Source: Candidatus Gastranaerophilales bacterium
GTDB lineage: Bacteria; Cyanobacteriota; Vampirovibrionia; Gastranaerophilales; Gastranaerophilaceae
Reading direction: 5' to 3'
Assembly (NCBI GenBank): GCA_944325105.1
Contig: CALUYW010000002.1
Coordinates: forward strand, 62,001-126,000
Length of the DNA: 64,000 nt
The notes under the pieces are model-generated. The model was not told the origin of the DNA. It did no database searches and worked only from the letters and a program-made list of their open reading frames with translations. Shown here in pieces: positions 55,336-64,000 of this stretch (within the stretch, counting starts at the first letter, position 1; each line of letters starts with the position of its first letter). The position numbers and the translations under genes are program-made.

Positions 55336-58300
55336 TTAGTCTTTAAAACTTGTCGGAGTTTCAAAGAAGTTGATGTTGAGAAGTTCACTGTCCATATCGG
55401 ATAGAACTCTCTTAGGTGCTGATTTTCTTAAATCATCAGTATCTGACATCAAGTCGACCTCTTCGCCGCCTTTTTTAGAAACAGCGATATCTAAGCCGAT
55501 ACTTTGAAGTTCGCGAACAAGAACTTTAAATGACTCGGGAATACCCGGACGAGGTATATTATCACCTTTAACGATAGCCTCATAAGCGCGGCTTCTTCCG
55601 TTAACATCATCTGATTTGATTGTTAACATTTCTTGAAGAGTATAAGCTGCACCATAAGCTTCAAGTGCCCAAACTTCCATTTCGCCGAATCTTTGACCAC
55701 CGAACTGTGCTTTACCACCCAGAGGCTGTTGAGTAACAAGTGAATAAGGACCTGTTGAGCGAGCGTGAATTTTATCGTCAACAAGGTGAACAAGTTTCAA
55801 TATATATGAAAGACCAACGGCAACAGGTTCATCAAACGGCTCGCCCGTTCTACCGTCGTAAAGTGTAACTTTACCGTCTTCTCTAACCCAATCGCAGCCT
55901 GATTCTTTAATACCTTTAAGAAGTTCTTCTTTGGTTGCAATTTCAGACTGGTTAGGTCCGTACATTTCATCAAATGACGGAGCTTCGTAGTAGTTTCCTG
56001 TCAGGTATGCAGCCAAACCTAAAAGTAATTCGTAAGTTTGACCTACGTTCATACGAGAAGGAACACCCAGCGGGTTAAGAACGATATCAAGCGGAGTACC
56101 GTCAGGCAAGAAAGGCATATCTTCTTTAGGTAATATTCTTGAAACAATACCTTTGTTACCGTGGCGACCTGATAATTTATCACCGACTGAGATTTTACGT
56201 TTTTGCGCAATATAAACACGAATTACGGTATTAGCACCGGGTGGAAGTTCATCTCCCTTTTCTCTGTCAAATACTTTAACGTCGACTACCCTACCGCCTT
56301 CGCCGTGAGGAACGCGAAGAGAATTGTCTTTAACGTCACGTGCCTTTTCGGCAAATATCGCACGAAGAAGTTTTTCTTCCGGAGGATGTTCAGATTCGCC
56401 CTTAGGTGTAATCTTGCCAACCAAAATATCGTCAGCATAAACTCTTGCACCGATTCTAACGATACCGCGCTCATCCAAGTGTCTGATTGAATCTTCAGAT
56501 ACGTTAGGAACTTCACGGGTAATTTCTTCAGGGCCGAGTTTTGTCTGACGTGCGTCTATTTCAAGTTTTTCTATGTGAACTGATGTAAATACATCGTCAT
56601 GAACAAGTCTTTCGCTCAATAAGATAGCATCCTCGAAGTTATAACCTTCCCAAGGCATATAAGCAACAAGAACATTTTTACCAAGTGCCAATTCACCTTG
56701 GTGAGTAGAAGCACCGTCTGCTATTACATCGCCTGCTTTAACCTTATCGCCTGCGCGAACTATAGGTCTTTGGTTAATACAAGTGTCTTGGTTTGAACGA
56801 ACGTATTTTAGTAAAGGATATTGGTAAATCTTGCCGTCATCACCTTTGATGTGGACTTCTTCACCAACAACTCTTATAACTTCACCGTCTACTTCAGAAC
56901 AAGTTACCATGCAAGAGTCTTTTGCTGCACGTTTTTCAAGACCTGTACCTACAACGGGGCGTTGAGTAACAAGAAGAGGAACAGCTTGACGTTGCATGTT
57001 TGAACCCATTAGTGCACGGTTAGCATCATCGTGCTCAATAAACGGTATCAAAGAAGTAGCAACTGATATTATCTGAATCGGGCAAACACCAACATAGTCG
57101 ACTTTTTTAGATTCACCCATTGTAAATTCAGACCTGTAACGAACGGGAACATATTCTTCTTTTATGCTTCTGTCAGGATTTAATTGAATATCAGCAGGTG
57201 CTACACGATAGTTTTCATCTTCATCTGCCGTTAAGTAGTGAACTTCATCAGTTACAACACCGTCTTTTACAACAAAGAAAGGTGTTTCGATAAAACCATA
57301 GTCGTTAACACGAGCATGTGTTGCAAGTGAACCGATAAGACCTGCGTTAGGACCTTCAGGAGTTTCAACCGGACAAATACGACCATAGTGAGAAGGGTGA
57401 ATGTCACGAACCGCAAAACCTGCACGTTCTCTCATCAGACCGCCGGGGCCAAGAGCTGAGATACGTCTTTTGTGAGTAAGTTCAGCAAGCGGGTTTGTTT
57501 GGTCCATAAACTGTGATAACTGTGAAGAACCAAAGAATTCTTTTAAAGATGCCACAAGGGGCTTAGTATTTAAAAGGTTCAAAGGTGTAAGAGTTTCACT
57601 GTCTTGCAGTGTCATTCTTTCTTTAACTATTCTTTCAATTCTTGATAAACCTACTCTGAATTGGTTTTGCAACAATTCGCCAACCGAGCGGATACGACGG
57701 TTGCCCAAATGGTCAATATCATCAAGAACACCTTCATCGTATGTAAGGTTAATTAAGTATTCAATACCTGCAACGATATCTTGAACAGTGATTGTTCTTT
57801 GTGTTTCAGGCAGGTTAAGACCCAGTTTTTTGTTTAATTTGTAACGGCCAACCTTACCGATGTCATATTTTTTCTCATCAAAGAAACGAGCTTCTAAAAT
57901 TGAGCGGCCGCCTGCAGCTGATGCAGGGTCACCGGGACGAAGTTTTTTATAAACTTCGATAAGCGCTTCATCTGTTGAGTTTGTTGTATCTTTTTCAAGA
58001 GTTTTCTTTAAGAATTCAAAGTGAGTAAATAAAGTTTCCATCTCAACAGGTGTGATACCCAACGCTTTAAGCAATGTTGTAGCAAGGATTTTTCTGTTTT
58101 TGTCGATTTTAACGTACACAAGGTCGTTAGAATCTGTTTCAATCTTCATCCAAGCACCGCGGTTAGGAATTAATGTAGCGTTGTAAAGACGTTTACCTGT
58201 GGGAGAAACTTCTTTTTTATAATAAATACCGGGAGAACGAACGATTTGAGAAACGATAACACGTTCCGCACCGTTTACAATGAATGTACCTTTATCGGTC

Positions 58301-58650
58301 ATTGTAGGAATGTCACCAATGTAGACTTCCTGTTCTTTAATTTCCCCGCTATCACGGTTAACAAGACGCATCATAACACGCAATTGCTTAGCGTAAGTAG
58401 CGTCATGAATACGAGCTTCTTCTATTGTATATTTGGGGTTATCAAATGTGTAATTAGGTAAGAAATGCAGCTCAAGTCTGCCTGTGTAGTCTTTAATAGG
58501 CGAAAAAGAAAGGAACTCTTCCTTTAAACCTTCTTTTAAAAACCACTCAAACGACTTTTTCTGAATTTCAATCAAGTCGGGTAAATCCTTAAGGCGTGTT
58601 TCGGGTATGCCCATAGGAGTAACTCGGTTCGCATATTTTGTTGTTGACAT
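55336..58650 (-). CDS. rpoB: RNA polymerase beta subunit
   Basis: 1104 residues, close to the cyanobacterial size and lacking the large insertions of E. coli RpoB. Recognisable: [33 protein letters not shown] (rifampicin region), [64 protein letters not shown], and [30 protein letters not shown] near the end. First gene of rpoB-rpoC1-rpoC2; rplJ/rplL are not upstream. SD AGAGG lies 8 nt before the ATG. Confidence 0.98.
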   Translation of the reverse strand: MSTTKYANRVTPMGIPETRLKDLPDLIEIQKKSFEWFLKEGLKEEFLSFSPIKDYTGRLELHFLPNYTFDNPKYTIEEARIHDATYAKQLRVMMRLVNRDSGEIKEQEVYIGDIPTMTDKGTFIVNGAERVIVSQIVRSPGIYYKKEVSPTGKRLYNATLIPNRGAWMKIETDSNDLVYVKIDKNRKILATTLLKALGITPVEMETLFTHFEFLKKTLEKDTTNSTDEALIEVYKKLRPGDPASAAGGRSILEARFFDEKKYDIGKVGRYKLNKKLGLNLPETQRTITVQDIVAGIEYLINLTYDEGVLDDIDHLGNRRIRSVGELLQNQFRVGLSRIERIVKERMTLQDSETLTPLNLLNTKPLVASLKEFFGSSQLSQFMDQTNPLAELTHKRRISALGPGGLMRERAGFAVRDIHPSHYGRICPVETPEGPNAGLIGSLATHARVNDYGFIETPFFVVKDGVVTDEVHYLTADEDENYRVAPADIQLNPDRSIKEEYVPVRYRSEFTMGESKKVDYVGVCPIQIISVATSLIPFIEHDDANRALMGSNMQRQAVPLLVTQRPVVGTGLEKRAAKDSCMVTCSEVDGEVIRVVGEEVHIKGDDGKIYQYPLLKYVRSNQDTCINQRPIVRAGDKVKAGDVIADGASTHQGELALGKNVLVAYMPWEGYNFEDAILLSERLVHDDVFTSVHIEKLEIDARQTKLGPEEITREVPNVSEDSIRHLDERGIVRIGARVYADDILVGKITPKGESEHPPEEKLLRAIFAEKARDVKDNSLRVPHGEGGRVVDVKVFDREKGDELPPGANTVIRVYIAQKRKISVGDKLSGRHGNKGIVSRILPKEDMPFLPDGTPLDIVLNPLGVPSRMNVGQTYELLLGLAAYLTGNYYEAPSFDEMYGPNQSEIATKEELLKGIKESGCDWVREDGKVTLYDGRTGEPFDEPVAVGLSYILKLVHLVDDKIHARSTGPYSLVTQQPLGGKAQFGGQRFGEMEVWALEAYGAAYTLQEMLTIKSDDVNGRSRAYEAIVKGDNIPRPGIPESFKVLVRELQSIGLDIAVSKKGGEEVDLMSDTDDLRKSAPKRVLSDMDSELLNINFFETPTSFKD

Positions 58651-58782
58651 CTAAGTACCTCTAATATATGTAATTACAATTAAATTTTAAAACAGCTGTT
58701 AATGGTATAATTCTTTCTTGAACTTAAATTTTGCAAAAAATGATTTTTTCCCATCCTGCAATATCCTAGTCAGACATACTAA

Positions 58783-58810
58783 ATCATATCCGCTAAATAC
58801 CGCCAGTCAA
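58783..58810 (-). promoter_or_regulatory. Promoter of the rpoB-rpoC1-rpoC2 operon
   Basis: On the minus strand: -35 TTGACT (58805-58810), 16-bp spacer, -10 TATGAT (58783-58788). It implies a leader of about 120-130 nt before rpoB, long for this compact genome and room for regulation. Confidence 0.6.
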
Positions 58811-58819
58811 GAGCAAAAT

Positions 58820-58849
58820 TTTACATATCTTTACATTTTGTGGTAAAAT
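58820..58849 (+). promoter_or_regulatory. Promoter of the SH3-like exported protein gene
   Basis: -35 TTTACA (58820-58825), 18-bp spacer, extended -10 TGGTAAAAT (TAAAAT at 58844-58849). It is followed by an AAGGA SD about 10 nt before the ATG at 58871, so this transcript has a leader. It lies back to back with the rpoB promoter. Confidence 0.5.
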
Positions 58850-58870
58850 TTTAATAAGGAATTTTATTCA

Positions 58871-59527
58871 ATGAAAAAAATAATACTCATAGCAATATTT
58901 TTACTCATATTCACACTTAAATCAAACGCCGATGTCACTCCTCAGTACTTGGGTTCTGTTAATCACTGGGGTATTGGTGTAGCGCAAGTAGGCAAAGACA
59001 TAAAAATTTATGATACAAATACTCAAGGTGCAAAACTTCTGACAAATATTATCTGGAATGAACTTGGCAAGCTTGAGTGCAAAAACACTAAAATGAGCTG
59101 CGAAGGACGCGAGATGTTCCTGGGTTTTGCACCTGAAAATTCTGTAGCGCTTTTCTCTGTTGAAGATGAAACCGATGAATGGATAAAAATCTGCTACAAC
59201 CAAAAACGCAAACTCTTTGGATGGGTTAAAAAAGATGAAAATACAAAATACCTCAGCTGGAGCGAGTTTTTAATAAGTTACGGCAAAAAATACGGCATGT
59301 ATTTATTTAGAGATGTGCCGAAAGATTTTAAAAGGCTATATGCCGCGCCAAATATTGAAAGCGGATGCGTGGACAGTTTCTTTCTTGCAAATCACATAAG
59401 CCCGTGGCTTGTGAGCGGAAACTGGGTTCTTGTAAAAGTTGAAAATTATGATGATAAACAAAAAACCGGCTGGCTTCGCTTTAGAAGCGACACCGGTCGG
59501 CTTTTCGGTTTTGTAAATTTAAAGTAG
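58871..59527 (+). CDS. Exported protein with two SH3-like regions
   Basis: 218 residues. Signal peptide about 1-20 (IILIAIFLLIFTLKSNA, then DVTPQ). Two similar beta-rich halves (about 22-120 and 130-218) each end in a GW-type strand: KLFGWVKKDENTKYLSW and TGWLRFRSDTGRLFGFVNLK. They resemble bacterial SH3 (SH3b) domains that bind cell-wall components. It stands alone between rpoB and the giant GH13. Its TAG stop directly abuts the GH13 stop on the other strand. Confidence 0.65.
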   Translation: MKKIILIAIFLLIFTLKSNADVTPQYLGSVNHWGIGVAQVGKDIKIYDTNTQGAKLLTNIIWNELGKLECKNTKMSCEGREMFLGFAPENSVALFSVEDETDEWIKICYNQKRKLFGWVKKDENTKYLSWSEFLISYGKKYGMYLFRDVPKDFKRLYAAPNIESGCVDSFFLANHISPWLVSGNWVLVKVENYDDKQKTGWLRFRSDTGRLFGFVNLK

Positions 59528-62500
59528 TTAAACGGCAAAAAATCTGCTCATAATTTCCTTATGAGATACTTTACCTATGTTTATGGGCTTATAGAACGTA
59601 GTTACGGTATCGTTAATTGCAATCTTTTTGCCATCTGCACGTCTTAATTTGCCGTCAATTACAAAATACTTAACAGGGTTTCCGTTTGAGTCGGTTTCGT
59701 CAACGAATTTACCTCCCAAGTATTCTCCGTTTTTGTCGAATTCTTTTTGGTAAACTTTTCTGTAAAAATAGCTTTTATCAGTACCGTACTGAACACCGTT
59801 TACATCCTTAAGGCTTATGTCTTGAACTTCAATTGTTCCGTTTTCATCCATTTTTGAGTAAGGGTCACTTGTCATGCCTGCATTTGAAAATACATGCAGT
59901 ACATTTGAACCCTTATCGTCATATTTAAGCATTGCATAAAGGTCGCCTGATTCTTGCGGAAGAGAAACAGGCATACCTCCCGCTATTGCAGAAAGTCCAT
60001 ACTGTTTGTACAAGCCTGCGCTTGCCTGCATCCTGTCGTAATATTCACGTATCTCGGGTTTGTATTCTTTAGAATCTTTTTGTATCCACTCATGGTGAAC
60101 AAGGTTTCTGTTTGCAACAGAGATATTCTTTGAAGCATATTCATAACCGGTTGAACCCATGTTATCTCCCGCAAAGAAGAAAGGTACACCTGTTATTGAA
60201 TTTAGAAAATCTGACATTTTTGTCATTTTTTGAAGTGCAGGTTCCATAGCTGTCTTAAACACTGCATTTTGAATTTTTTTGCTTTCTTCATCGCTGAACC
60301 ATTCTATATTATCGCGTTCTGCAAGGTATTTTGCCTGCTGCATAATATCTTTTATTGATATATCAAAAGGATTTTGTCCAAATGACTCTGCACGCAAAAA
60401 GTCAGGATGAATTTTGGTTTTAAATTGACCCGTAGCTAAATCAGCTATGGCTTCGTTTATTATTTCCAGTTTATCGGGGTTAAACTGTAACTCTTTTGCA
60501 AAAGCATTTCTTAAAAAATCACCCACTACAACTGCTTTTGAGCTTACCTTGTCATAATTTTCGGGCTCATATCCGAGTACTCTTACTGCAGCCTCTTTTG
60601 CACGGGCTATATCGCCTTCTTTTGTTGCAGAATCAGAATTGATACCAAATCTTGAAAGGTACGCACCCATATCAAGCGCAAGACAGAAAGGCGCAAGCGG
60701 TTTATCATGGTTATCCACAAATATATGGCTGTGAGTCAAGTACAACAAAGGTCCAGAATTAAGGAATTCATTAATTTTGGATTCAAGTGATTTCATATTT
60801 GCAAAATCACCCGTAACATTTCCTTTTTCAAAGTTTTGCCCGAAAAGATTAGGTGTAAGTCCAAAGAATACCGAATAATTTGAACCTGTTGTAGCACCTG
60901 TTTTTTCATAGAACATACGCTCAGCGGTTTCAGGGTTTTTATATTTACCCCAATCTTGAGATATAAGCTCATCTACAAGATTGTTAATTTCGGTTTCGCT
61001 GGCACCGCTACCGAGGGCTGCAGCAACTTCATTTCTGTAGTTTTTATTATTTTTATAAAAACTGTAGAGGTCTGTTACTTCAGCAATAATGTAGGAAGAC
61101 GGGTTAATTTCTCTTACGTTTTTAATAAATTCGCCCCAAAATTCTATAACATCATCCCAAGAATCTTCAAATGTTCTAAGTCCGTTTCTGTTGGTATTTA
61201 AGTCGCCTATATCTTTAGCTGCGTCAAACCTCCAGTTCAGACCTCCGCCTGTAAGTTTTAGCAAGCTTTCTGCCATTTGGAAACCATCCAGCTTGTATCT
61301 GCTGACATCGGTAGAAGCAATTTGTTCCGCCAATTCCATCTGTTGTCCGTATATTGAAGATTCGCGGTCGAGATGTTTATAAATAATTTTTCCAAGTTGA
61401 AGCGCTTCATCTTTAAAATTACCTGAAGGCATAACACCTGCTTCATATGCAGAGCGTTCTCTCATTGCTTTTGAAACTTTAAGCATGCCGTCTTTTGAAT
61501 CAATGTAAGCACTATCTTGAGGGAACATTGCTTTTAATACCGCATAGCTTATAATCTTTGGAGCAAGTATATTAGCCATATATTGCCCGTAAGTTGTAAG
61601 TTTTGCACCGTTATTTATTTCTTCACGTTTGCTGGACTCTGTAGAGAGGATATCATTTATTTCGCTTGTAGGTTCAATAATAGCTTCTGAGGTACAGCAG
61701 TCAAGCTTTCTTAGAGTTTCTATCGTAAAGTTAAAAAGTCTGTTTTTAACTTGAGGGTCTTTCATATACTCGCCAAATTCCGGCATTGAAAACATTGCTT
61801 GAATTTGCGGAGAAACATCAAGAGTTTCATATCTGAAATTATTTATAATATCGGTAATATGAGCCTTAGCACTTACTACAGGTGCATTTGAGTTGGGTTC
61901 ATCAGAACAAGCCTGCTCAAGAGCAAGTTGAAGCTCTTGCGGAGTTACTCCGTTTTTCTTTGCAATATCCGCTACAAGAGCTCTTCCTTTTTCTCCCATA
62001 GAAAAACATTGTGCAAGGTATTCAAACAATGTATCATGTGCAAACTGCGTCCAGTATGTCGCTACAGAGTACAAATGTTCCCTTGCATCGTAGTAGCCTT
62101 CAACATTACCTTCCATAACATTGGGGTTTGAAAGGTTCATTTTAACAAGGTCAACATTACCGTCCCAGAAGTTTGCACCCCCTGAACGACCTTTTCTTAC
62201 GATATCGTAATTTTTGAAAGAAAAGAAAGAATCAAGATTATTTTTAATTTCAGGGTCATTCAACATTTTGCGGGAATATCCGCTAAATCTCTGACGAACG
62301 CTTTTATCCGTATAATCCAGTTCAAAATAGTACGGAAGAACGGAATCTTGATGCGTTGTTACATCAAAATGGTCTTTAGGATTAGAATTTGCATATCTTG
62401 TAATAAGATTTTTTGTGTCCCTTTGCTGGTCATCACTTGCGAGCCTGTCATCAAAAAATTGAATATAACTGGGCTTTTTAGGGTTATAGTCTTTTGTACC

Positions 62501-63493
62501 TCTTGGGTTTACTATCTTAAAGCCTATATGGTCAAATGCTTTTTCGCGTTTTGGATTTGAAGATAATATAGGGTCAGGTAAAACACCGAGTCTTAATCTG
62601 CCGTTTATTTTAAACCAGTGATAAAACGGTGAATCCTTGCCATATTTCAGGACATTTTGAAACATAGGGCTTTGAATGCTTTGAGATGTAAAAGCACCGT
62701 CAGCTATATAACCCTTGCCTTCTTTATAGAGGTCTACAAGAACTTCCTTAAATTTAGAAACCGAAGGAACTTGGAAGAAGTTTTCGCCCCAGTATTTATG
62801 AGATGACTTAGAATCCCTGCCAAAATAAGGGTTGGTCATAACATATCTGTATGGTTCAATTTCATCTCTGTATTTAACTATACCGTCTAAGTCACCGCCC
62901 GCTTTATTAAAGTGGTTTCTTACAAATGATGAGCGGTCAATTCCCTGGCTGTCAAATGAATCGTAAAAAATATGAGCAGCAGAACCTGACTTTGGCGTAA
63001 CACCCATGTTATTAGAAATAACGGTAAAATCGCCATATTCAGACTTAATTTTTACTCCGGGGTCATTAATGGTTCCGAGTGTCTCAAGGTCATCAAAGGG
63101 GCTCTTGTTGCTATTTGGGTCAATATTTTTAACAGCTTTTAGAGCTTCATTTTTATCCACAAGTCTAAATCTGTAACCCATATATTCGCTACATTCAGGG
63201 TCACTTATAACTATGGTTCTGGGATACTCGGCAGTTCCTAAATCTCTTAGCTCTTTATATGATTTATTAAGGGTAAAGGGCTTTGTTATATCCGTATCAA
63301 GTTCAAAGCCGCCCTTGCCGTCTTCTTTTACGGCGCAAAGTTGCAATACAAGAGCATACTTGCTTTTATCATAAGGAGGTGCGTAAAACTTATAAACATC
63401 TTCAAAATCATTGTCATAAGTTCTTTTAAGACCACTAAAGGAAGTCTTTTCCTTATTATCTGTTTTTTGCAGTTCTATTGCCGAGATTTTCAC
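59528..63493 (-). CDS. Giant GH13-type (alpha-amylase superfamily) protein with N-terminal ISAI...SFSG tag
   Basis: 1321 residues. GH13 motifs: NWRFDAAKDIGD (nucleophile D757), SYIIAEVTDL (acid/base E805), IFVDNHDKP (H929, D930). Before these, beta-3 reads YIADGAFTSQ (about 262-271) where the family has DxxxNH; the His is missing. Between beta-3 and beta-4 there are almost 490 residues, far larger than a usual domain B. A further large insert (about 950-1090) precedes PFFFAGDNMGSTGYE. No signal peptide; the N-terminus is MKISAIELQKT, then TSFSGLK. It sits next to another GH13 gene on the same strand. Confidence 0.8.
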   Translation of the reverse strand: MKISAIELQKTDNKEKTSFSGLKRTYDNDFEDVYKFYAPPYDKSKYALVLQLCAVKEDGKGGFELDTDITKPFTLNKSYKELRDLGTAEYPRTIVISDPECSEYMGYRFRLVDKNEALKAVKNIDPNSNKSPFDDLETLGTINDPGVKIKSEYGDFTVISNNMGVTPKSGSAAHIFYDSFDSQGIDRSSFVRNHFNKAGGDLDGIVKYRDEIEPYRYVMTNPYFGRDSKSSHKYWGENFFQVPSVSKFKEVLVDLYKEGKGYIADGAFTSQSIQSPMFQNVLKYGKDSPFYHWFKINGRLRLGVLPDPILSSNPKREKAFDHIGFKIVNPRGTKDYNPKKPSYIQFFDDRLASDDQQRDTKNLITRYANSNPKDHFDVTTHQDSVLPYYFELDYTDKSVRQRFSGYSRKMLNDPEIKNNLDSFFSFKNYDIVRKGRSGGANFWDGNVDLVKMNLSNPNVMEGNVEGYYDAREHLYSVATYWTQFAHDTLFEYLAQCFSMGEKGRALVADIAKKNGVTPQELQLALEQACSDEPNSNAPVVSAKAHITDIINNFRYETLDVSPQIQAMFSMPEFGEYMKDPQVKNRLFNFTIETLRKLDCCTSEAIIEPTSEINDILSTESSKREEINNGAKLTTYGQYMANILAPKIISYAVLKAMFPQDSAYIDSKDGMLKVSKAMRERSAYEAGVMPSGNFKDEALQLGKIIYKHLDRESSIYGQQMELAEQIASTDVSRYKLDGFQMAESLLKLTGGGLNWRFDAAKDIGDLNTNRNGLRTFEDSWDDVIEFWGEFIKNVREINPSSYIIAEVTDLYSFYKNNKNYRNEVAAALGSGASETEINNLVDELISQDWGKYKNPETAERMFYEKTGATTGSNYSVFFGLTPNLFGQNFEKGNVTGDFANMKSLESKINEFLNSGPLLYLTHSHIFVDNHDKPLAPFCLALDMGAYLSRFGINSDSATKEGDIARAKEAAVRVLGYEPENYDKVSSKAVVVGDFLRNAFAKELQFNPDKLEIINEAIADLATGQFKTKIHPDFLRAESFGQNPFDISIKDIMQQAKYLAERDNIEWFSDEESKKIQNAVFKTAMEPALQKMTKMSDFLNSITGVPFFFAGDNMGSTGYEYASKNISVANRNLVHHEWIQKDSKEYKPEIREYYDRMQASAGLYKQYGLSAIAGGMPVSLPQESGDLYAMLKYDDKGSNVLHVFSNAGMTSDPYSKMDENGTIEVQDISLKDVNGVQYGTDKSYFYRKVYQKEFDKNGEYLGGKFVDETDSNGNPVKYFVIDGKLRRADGKKIAINDTVTTFYKPINIGKVSHKEIMSRFFAV

Positions 63494-63609
63494 AGTAATT
63501 ACCCTTATTGTTCCCTTTATTTTTTACAAAACATCTGAACCGATAAAATTGCCTAAATATACAATTTCATTTTACAGATTTTAAAAAACTTAATCAGTGC
63601 GTCACGCGA

Positions 63610-64000
63610 CTAAAAATTTTGTTGCATAACGTTTTTAGGATTTGATAACTTTTCTATATCAGGTGTATCAATCTCAAATATATGCGCTCTTAGAGGCCCT
63701 AAATCAACAGTCATCGAACCGTTTTCCTTTTGGAAATAGCTTGGTTGCGAATAGTCAGGCAGGAGGTTATCCAGCTTTTGTTCAGCCTTAAAACCCGGGA
63801 TATTAATTTTTGCGCTCGTTCTCATATTAGCACTTCTGTTGCCTACAAAAAGAAGTGTTTTACCGTCTTTATGTCTTGCATAGGCAATAATTTCGGGGTT
63901 ATTTGTTTCAAGTTTGATAAATGAACCATGTTGAATAACGTCTTTAAATGTATCGTTATTTCTTATACCGAGAGATGATTTAATAAACTCTTGAATTTGC
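63610..64000 (-). CDS. GH13-type protein, C-terminal fragment (cut by window end)
   Basis: The frame is open from the window edge (63999, minus strand) to the stop at 63610; the ATG at 63825 is internal. About 130 residues are visible. The end of a glucosidase-type protein is recognisable: FIKLETNNPEIIAYARHKDGKTLLFVGNRS, then a beta-sandwich ending LGPLRAHIFEID, as in domain C of alpha-amylases (Y/FxR..., xLLVVxNxS). It lies 116 nt upstream of the giant GH13 in the same direction and could share its transcript. Confidence 0.7.
   Translation of the reverse strand, partial: QIQEFIKSSLGIRNNDTFKDVIQHGSFIKLETNNPEIIAYARHKDGKTLLFVGNRSANMRTSAKINIPGFKAEQKLDNLLPDYSQPSYFQKENGSMTVDLGPLRAHIFEIDTPDIEKLSNPKNVMQQNF

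Overview
The window is about 64 kb of AT-rich, densely coded bacterial chromosome. It most likely comes from a non-photosynthetic cyanobacterial relative (Melainabacteria/Vampirovibrionia, Gastranaerophilales-like). Three things support this. The RNA polymerase beta' subunit is split into rpoC1 and rpoC2, and rpoC2 carries a ~645-residue insertion between the trigger-loop motif and the C-terminal part, an arrangement known from Cyanobacteria and their relatives. Flagellar genes are present. No photosynthesis genes are seen. Cell-envelope genes (LptF/G-type permease, OstA/LptD-like barrel, ArnT-like glycosyltransferase, lipoproteins) point to a diderm cell. The taxon is inferred from these features; no database search was made.

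Layout. 1-10.7 kb: the end of tyrA, an LptF/G permease, an alpha-solenoid protein, ileS, a TPR protein, hisG-mazG, an exported degenerate metallophosphoesterase and an ArnT-like membrane glycosyltransferase. 10.7-20.9 kb: a sensor kinase with a MerR-like coiled-coil protein, tmk plus an exported TPR protein, manC and rmlD (sugar nucleotides), an oligopeptide-binding lipoprotein, a SIMPL protein and a glyoxalase. 20.9-22.9 kb: a tRNA-Thr/tRNA-Thr/tRNA-Tyr/tuf operon with a small inserted element that duplicates the 5' end of tRNA-Tyr. 22.9-32.6 kb: a GT2 enzyme, an unusual HerA-like protein without a visible Walker A motif, a receiver-STAS regulator, phosphomannomutase, an LExxLFG-repeat protein, a large TPR protein, a lipoprotein and a CxxCxxCC protein. 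32.6-39.6 kb: an OstA/LptD-like protein, an M23 peptidase, a 35-residue membrane peptide, an SNase-PLD fusion, then rplS-rbgA-rnhB. 39.6-46.2 kb: a flagellar operon (lytic transglycosylase, fliE, fliF, a FliG-position protein, fliH, flhA). 46.3-64 kb: an amylase-superfamily protein, coaD, rpoB-rpoC1-rpoC2, and two adjacent GH13-type genes, one giant and one cut by the window end.

Two themes run across the window. First, nine pairs of genes converge, and in seven of them the stop codons abut or overlap by exactly 4 nt with no terminator; only two junctions have an intergenic hairpin. Second, several genes have a -10 box ending 6 nt before the start codon and no Shine-Dalgarno, which predicts leaderless mRNAs.

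The best candidate for something undescribed is an N-terminal tag (K-[IV]-S-[SA] at the start, then an x-F-x-[GS] motif within about 33 residues) shared by three otherwise unrelated proteins: a TPR protein and two amylase-superfamily proteins. None of them has a signal peptide. The second candidate is the HerA-like pseudo-ATPase fused through an acidic linker to a PcrA/UvrD-type C-terminal domain.
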